Part shown: piece by piece, positions 31,687 through 39,861 of the stretch
Layout of the letters: each line of letters opens with the position of its first letter
Position numbering within the stretch: the stretch's first letter is position 1
IMG/VR virus record: IMGVR_UViG_3300032562_000014
Location: 1-64,000 of that record
Source: a virus
DNA: 64,000 nucleotides
Reading direction: 5' to 3' (one strand)
Notes under the pieces: model-generated
The model's database searches: none
What the model saw: only the letters and a program-made list of their open reading frames with translations
Told to the model about the DNA's origin: nothing
Translations under genes and position numbers: made by a program

Positions 31687-34326
31687 ATGTTACAGATCAG
31701 AGAATGGTTCGATGTAGAACGGAAAGACAAAGATGGCGAATGGGCTAATAAGATCATTCGGTTCATCCGTATGCAGATGCAGCCATTGGTGGATATAAAA
31801 AGCGCAACACGAGGCATGGCGTACATGCTGGGCAAGCAGGATATGTCCCCTATCAGAAATCTGTTTCAAAACTCAGCAGAATTAAACCTCAATAACAGGC
31901 CGTTATACAACCAATACAACAACCGGCTGCTACGTGCGGAAAATGACAGCGATGTAAGCCTCTTACACGAGATGGCCAATGTTGACTTTATGTCACTACC
32001 CATCATGGAGAAGTTGAAAAACGTCTTCATTGCAGAGATGAAAAAAATGGGTGTTATCGCGGTGGTGAAATCTACAGACCCTACCAGCGGCGTAGCCAAA
32101 AAGAACGATGAAGCATTTATAGTGAATAAGGACCGCATGGAGAAATTCATCAGCGGCATGTTCACCCAGATGGGACAGCCTCCATTCAAGATGCAGCAGG
32201 CTAAAGACCGCATTGGTAAAAAGATGGACAGTGGCAACACGCAGGACTTTGATAAGATGTCGCTGGACCGTAATGACCCTGCGGATGTAGCCACCTTTAT
32301 GAAGTATTTTCACAAGCTCGACTGGGAGATAGAAATGCAGAAGCTGGTGGATGCAATATTAAAGTTCAATCAGTTAGAGTCTTTCATATCCAACATGACG
32401 GTAGACATCATTGCCAAAAAAGCAGTGGCCTACCAAAGCTATGTGAGCAAGGTCAATGGGGCGGTAATGGCACAGTACCTCACGCCGGAAACAGTATACA
32501 TATTCGGAGGCGGCAGAAGGGAGGACTACAATGATGCCAGCGCCAAGGCATACCAGCAGAGCGTGACGATAAAAGAATTGCTGGACAGGTTCGGCGATTC
32601 ATTCGACATAGAGAAGTACATGGATAAGCTGATCATAGCGGTGTTTACAGCCTCATCAGGCGCTATAGACATCACGGCGATACATCCAAGTGGCAGGTAC
32701 TATTGCCAGGGTCGCGACACAGGTACAAACGGGCAGAACATCAACTACACCTACAACCAGTTCCTCAACTTCAAAGTGACCATAGGTTACATGGAGTGGA
32801 TCAGCCAGAACATGACCGAGTATGGTGAGGAGATAAACAGGGTAAACCTGAAAGACCTGAACAACTCCGCCAAGGTAAAGCAATTTGAGGGCACATTCTA
32901 CGAAGACAACCAGCCGCCGAACGGCAAAAGGTACCAGACCAAGGCGCGCTATGAAACAGGCACTTATTGTTCTTACTACCTTGTATTGACAATGGTAGAC
33001 CATCTTATGTTCGACTTTGGAGAAGTGACCTACAAAGACATAGAAGGCTACCAGGACTTCAATACCAACTTCACCATCATCACTCAAAAAGTGATTGGCG
33101 AGCCAATAGCTATTACCTGCGCTCCGTTCATAGACCTCATCAATGAATTGTGGTACAAGTTCAAGTATGAAGTGCGCCGGTCAAAGCCTCGCGGGACCGA
33201 CTACAACTACGATAGTTTGCTGGCTATGGCCATGGATATATTCCCGGACAACACGCTGAATAAATCCGAGAAGATAGCTAAGATGGTAGCATGGCTTGAT
33301 GGCAGCGCTAACAGCATGTACACCTTCCCTGTGATCGAAGGAAAGGTAGTGCCGATGACCAGCAACCAAGTTAACATTGACAGGCCCAATGGTTTGTCAC
33401 CTAACTCAAAAATATATTGGGAGAGTCTTATAGAGATATGGGCAAAGATGCTGGACACGGTGGGTATTGCGCCGCTACGTGAAGGCGATCCCGGCAATCC
33501 ACGCGACTCCATGAACAACCAGTTCAAGGCGCTGGAGTATAGCCTTGCATCTACGTACTACATACCCGATATGATCACCGCTGTATGCGAAGACATAGCC
33601 ACACGGTCCTTGTTCTTTGTGCAGGACATCATACAGTTCAAAGACATAGACACGCTGGCATACAGGTTCCTTGTCAATCTTGTAGGAGAAGAAACACTAC
33701 AGGCCATAGAAGGCATGGGTAAAGTAGGTATGCACCGGTACAGCGTTTATGTAGAGGCGATGAACCAATCATCATTACTACAGAAAATAGACACCAGCAT
33801 ACAGCTTGCTGTGCAGAACGGTAAAGTAAGTGTGGCCCAGCAGCTCATGCTCGAAGACATCAAAAGCCCACGGCAGAAAGGCATTGTACTGGCCTACTTT
33901 GAGGAGAAGGCAAACAAGGATGCGCAACAGGCTGCACAGCAGCAGCAGCAGGCGCAGCAGCAGCACGAAATGCAGATGAAGCAGATGGACATGCAGATAG
34001 AGAAAATGAAGGGCGACCAGATGCTGCAGGGCAAGACCATAGATGCTAACGCAACCATGCAAGCACACCTCATTAACCAGAAGGGTGGCATAGATAAGAC
34101 GAAGATGAAATTGAGTGGTGACGTTGACCAGATATATCATCAAGCTAATGCTGATCTATTAACAGAGCAGCAGAGTCTGAATAACACCGGTAAGACTACG
34201 CCACCACCACCCGCGCCACCTGTACAACCACAGCAGCAAGCGCCACTACCCGTACAGCGCGCACCAAGCGCATTACAGTTGGAGCATAATGCGGCAGAAC
34301 CAATGCCTACTACGGCTAATGTTTAA
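31687..34326 (+). CDS. Portal protein
   Basis: 879 residues. The body (residues about 50-720) has the layout of Bacteroidota podovirus and crAss-type portals: an N-terminal helical wing, a central clip-like region (VMAQYLTPETVYIFGGGR..), a stem and crown with conserved SLIEIWAKMLDTVGIAPLREGDPGNPRDSM. The C-terminus (735-800) is a Gln-rich coiled coil, then a Pro/Gln-rich tail. It would form the dodecameric DNA gate at the capsid vertex. It is the first gene after a terminator and is followed by scaffold-like and capsid genes, the standard head order. Its 3 prime end overlaps the convergent regulator gene by 11 bases. Confidence 0.8.
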   Translation: MLQIREWFDVERKDKDGEWANKIIRFIRMQMQPLVDIKSATRGMAYMLGKQDMSPIRNLFQNSAELNLNNRPLYNQYNNRLLRAENDSDVSLLHEMANVDFMSLPIMEKLKNVFIAEMKKMGVIAVVKSTDPTSGVAKKNDEAFIVNKDRMEKFISGMFTQMGQPPFKMQQAKDRIGKKMDSGNTQDFDKMSLDRNDPADVATFMKYFHKLDWEIEMQKLVDAILKFNQLESFISNMTVDIIAKKAVAYQSYVSKVNGAVMAQYLTPETVYIFGGGRREDYNDASAKAYQQSVTIKELLDRFGDSFDIEKYMDKLIIAVFTASSGAIDITAIHPSGRYYCQGRDTGTNGQNINYTYNQFLNFKVTIGYMEWISQNMTEYGEEINRVNLKDLNNSAKVKQFEGTFYEDNQPPNGKRYQTKARYETGTYCSYYLVLTMVDHLMFDFGEVTYKDIEGYQDFNTNFTIITQKVIGEPIAITCAPFIDLINELWYKFKYEVRRSKPRGTDYNYDSLLAMAMDIFPDNTLNKSEKIAKMVAWLDGSANSMYTFPVIEGKVVPMTSNQVNIDRPNGLSPNSKIYWESLIEIWAKMLDTVGIAPLREGDPGNPRDSMNNQFKALEYSLASTYYIPDMITAVCEDIATRSLFFVQDIIQFKDIDTLAYRFLVNLVGEETLQAIEGMGKVGMHRYSVYVEAMNQSSLLQKIDTSIQLAVQNGKVSVAQQLMLEDIKSPRQKGIVLAYFEEKANKDAQQAAQQQQQAQQQHEMQMKQMDMQIEKMKGDQMLQGKTIDANATMQAHLINQKGGIDKTKMKLSGDVDQIYHQANADLLTEQQSLNNTGKTTPPPPAPPVQPQQQAPLPVQRAPSALQLEHNAAEPMPTTANV

Positions 34327-34609
34327 GTATTGGATCTATAATGGTTCGTGAAATAAAAGTAGAAACCTTGATGCCGGCGCGTGAAGACTCGCATAGTATC
34401 AGGCTTTCTACTTCTTTTGGTAGGTGGATGTTGAACTCCTTAATGATCAAAGGCTCCTTATCCATTTTCTTACCAGCGCAGGGTATCTCTGTAGGCTTGC
34501 CAAACTTCTTCATTATTTCGGCATAGACAAAGTGAGGCAATTTCTTGTTGCCCATGACATTCTTTAATTGCTCGTATTCTTTGTGTGTTCTGAAAATTCG
34601 TATTCTCAC
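34316..34609 (-). CDS. Ribbon-helix-helix-like regulator (candidate repressor of the chaperonin operon)
   Basis: 97 residues from a GTG at 34609; the frame further upstream crosses the promoter and operator. The C-terminal half has an RHH pattern: strand LIIKEFNIHLP, helix KEVESLILCESSRAG, turn and helix KVSTFISRTIIDPIL. The N-terminal half (RIRIFRTHKEYEQLKNVMGNKK) is basic. It is a lone minus-strand gene between portal and scaffold genes and is preceded by the same promoter and palindrome as the chaperonin operon. Autoregulation plus control of the chaperonins is therefore the simplest reading. The start codon is uncertain. Confidence 0.6.
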   Translation of the reverse strand: MRIRIFRTHKEYEQLKNVMGNKKLPHFVYAEIMKKFGKPTEIPCAGKKMDKEPLIIKEFNIHLPKEVESLILCESSRAGIKVSTFISRTIIDPILKH

Positions 34610-34621
34610 GAAAAAGAAAAT

Positions 34622-34669
34622 TACCTGTGTACAGGTATAAAAGTAGTACACGTTATTCTTATTTCCAAA
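34622..34669 (-). promoter_or_regulatory. Regulator promoter with the same palindromic operator
   Basis: On the minus strand TTTG (34669-34666), 20 bases, TACTTTTA (34645-34638) and the palindrome TACCTGT-AC-ACAGGTA (34637-34622). Identical to the chaperonin promoter from the -7 box through the palindrome and into the A/T-rich leader. Confidence 0.75.
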
Positions 34670-34678
34670 TCCCCTATA

Positions 34679-34686
34679 TACTTTTG
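34679..34686 (+). promoter_or_regulatory. Probable -7 element for the scaffold/capsid operon
   Basis: TACTTTTG fits TAnnTTTG, 39 bases before the ATG at 34725, divergent from the regulator promoter. No TTTG at the expected -33 distance, so it is either a weak or an activator-dependent promoter. Confidence 0.4.
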
Positions 34687-34724
34687 ATACAGAATATCCT
34701 CACACAACAAAACAAAACTATTTT

Positions 34725-35837
34725 ATGGCAGAAAATGTAATCACGCCGGAGCAGTCAAAATTGAATACCGAGAAGGCATTCGGGTTAAACACCGCGCCTA
34801 AACTCACAATGCCTGCACCAGCCGACACTACACCACCTGCACCAGCCGCCGCACCAACCGCTACACCACCTGCCCCGGCAGATGTTACGCCACCGGCAGA
34901 AGCGCCCAAAAATAGCTATGAGGATATATCTGACGAAGAACTTGAAAAGTTACTCGCAAAGAGGACCGGTGGTAAAGTAAAATCACTGGCCGACCTGCAG
35001 GAACCGGCACCGAAGCCTACTGCTGCCGAACTGGAAGAACTGGAGAAGAAAGAAAAGCAGGAAGCTATAGAATGGGCCCTCGGCAACGAGAGGATTTCCC
35101 GCGAAGAGTATGAAACAGCGATTGCCGAGAAGGCTAAATCAAACAGGGACATCGCCCTTTCATTGTTGACACAGGAATTGAGAGAAAGCGACCCGAAGAT
35201 CACAGCGGAAGAAGTAGAGGAGATATTCAGGGACATTTACCATGAAGACAAAGACGAAGACTCTTCTATCCGCAAGACCAGCCAGAAGCAAATAGACAAG
35301 ATCGCCGCAGACTACCGCAAGGAAAAGTTCGGCAAGGTGGACAGCATAGATGGTGACTTTAAATCCTATAAGGAAGATACGAACCGTCACAAGTCCTACA
35401 CAAAACAAGCAAAAGCAGCCCTTGAAGCATTGCCAAAGGACTATACCATAAAAGTACCCATCACCAGCGAAGATGGCAAAACGGCAGAACTGGAATTGTC
35501 GTACAAATACGATGAAGCCGACCTGAAAGCCGCAGAGAAGTTCGCTGTAGATTACCAAGCATACAGGGCCATAGGCGCAGACAAAGCAGATGTGAAAGAT
35601 AAGGCAATAGCCAACCTGTATACGGATCACCTGACACGCATAACTGCTGAAAAAAGGACAGCATACCTTCTGCAGGAAAGTGTAAAGCAAGCGATACACC
35701 AGACGAAGGCAGCGTTCAAAAACATACCGGCTACCCAGACGCAGTTTGGCGCTCCGGCAGCAACAGGGGCCACGAAAGCGCCACCAAGCCATGCAGCAGC
35801 AATGGCGGCATTCGACAGGGCCGCAAGAGGAAATTAA
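34725..35837 (+). CDS. Scaffolding-like protein
   Basis: 370 residues. A Pro/Ala-rich low-complexity N-terminus (residues 25-70), a long charged helical body rich in Glu/Lys (80-330), and a Thr/Ala-rich C-terminus. No enzymatic motif. This composition and the position between portal and major capsid genes are the usual signs of a scaffolding protein, which directs capsid assembly and leaves the head. Assignment rests on synteny and composition. Confidence 0.7.
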   Translation: MAENVITPEQSKLNTEKAFGLNTAPKLTMPAPADTTPPAPAAAPTATPPAPADVTPPAEAPKNSYEDISDEELEKLLAKRTGGKVKSLADLQEPAPKPTAAELEELEKKEKQEAIEWALGNERISREEYETAIAEKAKSNRDIALSLLTQELRESDPKITAEEVEEIFRDIYHEDKDEDSSIRKTSQKQIDKIAADYRKEKFGKVDSIDGDFKSYKEDTNRHKSYTKQAKAALEALPKDYTIKVPITSEDGKTAELELSYKYDEADLKAAEKFAVDYQAYRAIGADKADVKDKAIANLYTDHLTRITAEKRTAYLLQESVKQAIHQTKAAFKNIPATQTQFGAPAATGATKAPPSHAAAMAAFDRAARGN

Positions 35838-35883
35838 GATAAATACACTTTAAGTAAAATATAACCACCTAAAAAGAAAAAAA

Positions 35884-37455
35884 ATGGCAATAGCGTACAA
35901 CAGGACCCCGCAGTATCCTCAGCGTATTCAGACATCTGTGCAGAGCGCCACATCGCAGCTTCCTGCCTTCATTCAAATGTATCGCCCGCTGCGCGACTTT
36001 ATTGACAACGGCGGCCTGGCATCCCTCGGCTATGCCGAAGAGGATATAGCGCGCTGGAACTCAGACTTCCGACCAGGTGTGATCAATATCGGTGGCCGTC
36101 CTATAGAGATAGACTTCTTCAAAGACCTGATGGGTGGCGAAGAGAAAGAAGTAGACGCTTCTGACTACTACATAGAGTATAACTCTTATGTAGACCTGAA
36201 CATATACGCTGAAAATGCCGTGACCGGTACTTACCAGACCGTAACAGGTTGCTCTTTCGGCAGCACTGTGAATGGTTCATATACCGGTAATGCCGCGACC
36301 TTCAATATCGCAGCATCACAGTATGCCAACAACGGCCTCAACTCAAACATCAACGTAGGTGACGAGATACTCATCTACCAGGATAACAAATGGGTGCAGG
36401 TGATCAAGAAGGACACAACCGTTCCTTATGCCCACGCTATCACCGTGGCCCCTAAAGACCCGGCCTACATCATCAACATCCCTGCAAAACTGAAGATGTT
36501 CCCTGTACACGCCCAGCACACATCCGGCTACAGCGACAGGACAACGATCAGCCTGCATACAGAATGGGAAACTCCCGGCTATGTAAAGCGCATACAGCCC
36601 GCTTCGTATCGTATAGACTACGAAACGCCGCGTAACCTGGACCGCGCATGGCAGGATCTCGTGACCTTCCCTATCATATTCGATATGGCGACAGGCGCGC
36701 TGATAGACAGCTTTGACCTGAAAGCATCACAGGCAGCCCGCGAAGCAATGGTGATAGGTGTGAACCTCGCCTTCTTCACAGGTGAAAAACTGAAAAACAC
36801 CGGCCTTACCGGAGCTAACTTCACCCAGCAGTACAACGGGTTTGATGGCTTCCTGACTACCTTATTCTATGGTGGTGGCAACATATGGGAGTATGACAAC
36901 AGCTATGGCTTCGACCTGGATGCTGACTACAACCAGATCACCCTGCAGAACGATGCGCTGAAACTGGCCACCGAATACCTGATGCTCGTTTCCAAAGCAT
37001 TCAAACGCCAGATGGAAAACAGGGCGCAGGATATGTTCAAGGGCAACTCCGGCCAGTGTACTTTTGAAACCTTCACAAGGGGAGAAGCAGACCGCGATAC
37101 CAATACCTTTGTAACACGCCAGGGCATCAAGTCCTACGCATGGGGCGGTGATACCCTCCATATAAAAGAAGTAGGCGCATGGTCTGATACCCGCAGCGTA
37201 GGTAACGGCTACTACAAAAACATGGGCATCCTACTCCCCGGCACAGGTATGACAGACAGCAACGGTAACTCCGTAGCGCCTGTAGAATACTACCGTCCGA
37301 AGGGCCGCACCATATCTTCCATGTGGACAGAAACATTCCGCGATGAAATGCAGCTCTCCGGCGCTGACAAGTTCACCGGCACTATCGAAAACACCATCAT
37401 GGCCGCAGTGAACTGCGTAGAAAACATGTATGCAATCATGCCTAAATACTTCTAA
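35884..37455 (+). CDS. Major capsid protein
   Basis: 523 residues. It follows the scaffold-like gene and precedes neck and tail genes. The sequence has HK97-type features: a helical N-arm (about 1-60), an inserted beta domain with Thr/Gly-rich strands (about 105-195), and a C-terminal core with the segment TETFRDEMQLSG and a final NTIMAAVNCVENMYAIMPKYF. Its codons are strongly biased toward abundant choices (AAC, GGT, CTG), as expected for the most abundant virion protein. A strong terminator overlaps its stop codon. Confidence 0.75.
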   Translation: MAIAYNRTPQYPQRIQTSVQSATSQLPAFIQMYRPLRDFIDNGGLASLGYAEEDIARWNSDFRPGVINIGGRPIEIDFFKDLMGGEEKEVDASDYYIEYNSYVDLNIYAENAVTGTYQTVTGCSFGSTVNGSYTGNAATFNIAASQYANNGLNSNINVGDEILIYQDNKWVQVIKKDTTVPYAHAITVAPKDPAYIINIPAKLKMFPVHAQHTSGYSDRTTISLHTEWETPGYVKRIQPASYRIDYETPRNLDRAWQDLVTFPIIFDMATGALIDSFDLKASQAAREAMVIGVNLAFFTGEKLKNTGLTGANFTQQYNGFDGFLTTLFYGGGNIWEYDNSYGFDLDADYNQITLQNDALKLATEYLMLVSKAFKRQMENRAQDMFKGNSGQCTFETFTRGEADRDTNTFVTRQGIKSYAWGGDTLHIKEVGAWSDTRSVGNGYYKNMGILLPGTGMTDSNGNSVAPVEYYRPKGRTISSMWTETFRDEMQLSGADKFTGTIENTIMAAVNCVENMYAIMPKYF

Positions 37456-37479
37456 TCGAAGTATTTAGGTTTTGCTTTT
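37441..37479 (+). terminator. Intrinsic terminator overlapping the capsid gene stop codon
   Basis: A perfect 12-bp stem, CCTAAATACTTC (37441-37452) and GAAGTATTTAGG (37458-37469), with the TAATC loop holding the TAA stop, then TTTTGCTTTTAT. The last codons of the capsid gene are one arm of the stem. Confidence 0.88.
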
Positions 37480-37515
37480 ATCTAATAAAATATCTCACAC
37501 AACAAATCAAACAAT

Positions 37516-38535
37516 ATGTTAGCAATTGACAAAAATATTGAAAAGTGCAAGTCCATGCTCTATGAGATTTCTAATCGCACAGACAGCGACTGGGTACTGC
37601 AAGGCACAGAAAGGGACAAAAACCCTGTGAAGATGAATACGGCCAAGACCCACGCTTTACCGCTCAGGTCCCGCGTATTCCTCGGAAAAGGAAAGGGTTA
37701 TGCGGAAACGCAGTTTGTTTCCGGTGCGCCTACAATATTTGTTAATGACGTATACATTGATAAACAAGGTGGGATACATTCTATCGGAGAAGAGAAGCAG
37801 GATGGCTGGGATTTGCATAAAGGGCTGAAAAGCCTGGGTTACGACCTGAATGTAGAATACAAAAGGGCGCTGTCATTGCAGATTTCATTTGAATCCGGTG
37901 TGCTGGACCTGAATAAATACGGACAGGACCCTACGCTTCACAGCTTCGTTGCTCATCACGAGAACAACAACAAAGCGCCCAATGCGGATGAGGCCCCATC
38001 AGGCAACAAGAGCAAAATGTTCAACTTCGACCCGATACAGAAGAGCGTGAAATCAGAAGTGAAACTGACGGCATCGCTTGATGTGACCTACGAAGCGCTG
38101 ACACTGGTGTACAACCTGCGCAAGCAACTGGCATCCGGCAGCTATGACTACAACACCGCTAAGATAGATGCGCTGATCAACCTGTTTGGCCTGAACAACG
38201 GCGCGCAGGACCTGGAAACAACACCGCAGAAAGTAGAAGTGCTGGTTGCGATGGCCCAGGGTAACCCAAAACAGTTTTTGGACACCATCAAGGAAACATA
38301 CGATCAGTACAAGATGATCGTACTGACTGCCCAGGAATTGAAGGTGATCAACTTCGTAAAGAAAGAAGTTACCTTCCACAAGGACAAGACATCGCGCATT
38401 ATGTTCAATACAGAGGCGACAAAGCTGGAAGATCAGATAGAGGAGTTCTCTACCTTCCTGCTGGACCCGAAGAATGAAAAAGATTACGCGGCCTTAACCA
38501 TAGCGGTTGAAGAAGCGAAGAAGAAATCACTTTAA
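37516..38535 (+). CDS. Hypothetical head-neck region protein
   Basis: 339 residues. N-terminal mixed domain (residues 1-150) with VSGAPTIFVNDVYIDKQGGIHSIGEEKQ; C-terminal helical half (about 175-339) ending in acidic and Lys-rich helices. No membrane segment and no motif of known enzymes. It is directly behind the capsid terminator, so its transcription depends on read-through or an unseen promoter. A capsid-associated or cargo role is plausible. No family recognised. Confidence 0.6.
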   Translation: MLAIDKNIEKCKSMLYEISNRTDSDWVLQGTERDKNPVKMNTAKTHALPLRSRVFLGKGKGYAETQFVSGAPTIFVNDVYIDKQGGIHSIGEEKQDGWDLHKGLKSLGYDLNVEYKRALSLQISFESGVLDLNKYGQDPTLHSFVAHHENNNKAPNADEAPSGNKSKMFNFDPIQKSVKSEVKLTASLDVTYEALTLVYNLRKQLASGSYDYNTAKIDALINLFGLNNGAQDLETTPQKVEVLVAMAQGNPKQFLDTIKETYDQYKMIVLTAQELKVINFVKKEVTFHKDKTSRIMFNTEATKLEDQIEEFSTFLLDPKNEKDYAALTIAVEEAKKKSL

Positions 38536-38558
38536 AACACCTTTAAAAAATATAACCA

Positions 38559-39794
38559 ATGGCAGTTACTTTTGTACAGAGTACCCAGGTGCTCGATGAA
38601 AATGGTCAGAACCTCCTTACCTATAACTATACTACAGGTGTAGCTACTGGTGTAACAAGGGACATCAACACCATAAATTGTGAGATCATTGGTGCGCAAT
38701 GGCGACTGCCGGTGGTGACTCAGCAAGGACTTCCTTTGCGCGTCAACTGGGCCGTAGCTGTAGATGCTGTCCGCCCACAGCCCGATGCACAGAAAGTGCT
38801 GGTGGTAAAAGAAGTAGGCCCCGGCGCGCTGAACACCTACAAGATAGCCATTGCCGATACGGATTATGTTGGTACTACCAATGTGTTCGGTACGCTGGCA
38901 GACGGCCTCGGCGGTACGCTCGCTACAATGCCGGTGGTAACCATATCATTCCCTATCGTGCAGAACGCGCCTACCTCTAATACAGGTGGTACCAATACAT
39001 TCCTGTTCCCATTCCCTGCAAACCCTAATGGTTTACTGTATTCTATACCGTTCCCATGGTTCAATGGCGTTGCGCCAACCCCGGCATATGCCCCTACAGG
39101 CATTACTACCCCGGCAGGGTTTGTAACATGGGCCAACACCAACTGGGGCACTTATGGCACATGGACATCTTCCGGTAATATCGTGACATTGTCCAGCCCT
39201 TCATCCGCAGGTACACCTGTCACAAAGGCAGGGTTCTACGTGAATGTTACTCCGGCTGCATGGTGTATTGATGCTACTACGCTGTATGCGCCAGGCCAGA
39301 TTGCAACTACATCACTTAACGCAGGTGGTACAGGGTATGTAGTGAATGATACCTTCACGATCACAGGCGGTACCCAACTGGCTACAGGCCACGTAACAGC
39401 AGTGAGCGGCGGTGTAGTAACTACTTACACTATAGATACGCAGGGCGTAGGATATGCCGTAGCGACAGGTGCGGCCACAGTGGCGACCTCCGGCTCGGGT
39501 ACAGGCTTGAAGATCAACATCCTCACGCTCCAGACAGCAGCTCCGGCAACAGTCAATGGCATAGGCTTCGGCACAGGAACACCGGCGACATTCGGCGCGT
39601 TCACGCTGAATGACTCTACACCAGCATTGCAGCAGCTGATCACAGCGATGACTCCGTTCTTTGAGAACGGCGCGACATTCGCAATAGGCGGCGCAGATGG
39701 CGACAAGATTACCATCAACACCGTACAGGCAACACCGAAGATATACAATGGGGCATCTGTGATACTCACAGCTACTTCCGGCGCATGTTCTTAA
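38559..39794 (+). CDS. Beta-rich structural protein
   Basis: 411 residues, Gly/Thr/Ala-rich, few charged residues. Around residues 250-325 it carries a repeating pattern LNAGGTGYVVNDTFTITGG / TIDTQGVGYAVATGAA that recurs in phage fibre and head-decoration proteins. Residues 1-105 look like a separate compact domain, and the tail ends ILTATSGACS. It lies between head and tail genes and is followed by a terminator. It is probably a virion surface or head-fibre protein. Confidence 0.6.
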   Translation: MAVTFVQSTQVLDENGQNLLTYNYTTGVATGVTRDINTINCEIIGAQWRLPVVTQQGLPLRVNWAVAVDAVRPQPDAQKVLVVKEVGPGALNTYKIAIADTDYVGTTNVFGTLADGLGGTLATMPVVTISFPIVQNAPTSNTGGTNTFLFPFPANPNGLLYSIPFPWFNGVAPTPAYAPTGITTPAGFVTWANTNWGTYGTWTSSGNIVTLSSPSSAGTPVTKAGFYVNVTPAAWCIDATTLYAPGQIATTSLNAGGTGYVVNDTFTITGGTQLATGHVTAVSGGVVTTYTIDTQGVGYAVATGAATVATSGSGTGLKINILTLQTAAPATVNGIGFGTGTPATFGAFTLNDSTPALQQLITAMTPFFENGATFAIGGADGDKITINTVQATPKIYNGASVILTATSGACS

Positions 39795-39821
39795 TAAATT
39801 GACATCTTATTAAAAATACCC

Positions 39822-39847
39822 GAAGGCTGGTCATGTGGCCAGCCTTC
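39822..39847 (+). terminator. Hairpin terminator between two structural genes
   Basis: GAAGGCTGG (39822-39830) pairs with CCAGCCTTC (39839-39847), followed by a short AT-rich TTAATATTC. The U-tract is weak, so termination may be partial. It contains the GTG that would be an alternative start of the next gene, which argues for the ATG at 39862. Confidence 0.6.
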
Positions 39848-39861
39848 TTAATATTCAAAAC

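Noticed and set aside
39835-39861. GTG at 39835 as the start of the 941-residue protein
   Set aside because: It lies in the loop of a terminator-like hairpin; the ATG at 39862 is downstream of it and begins a better N-terminus.
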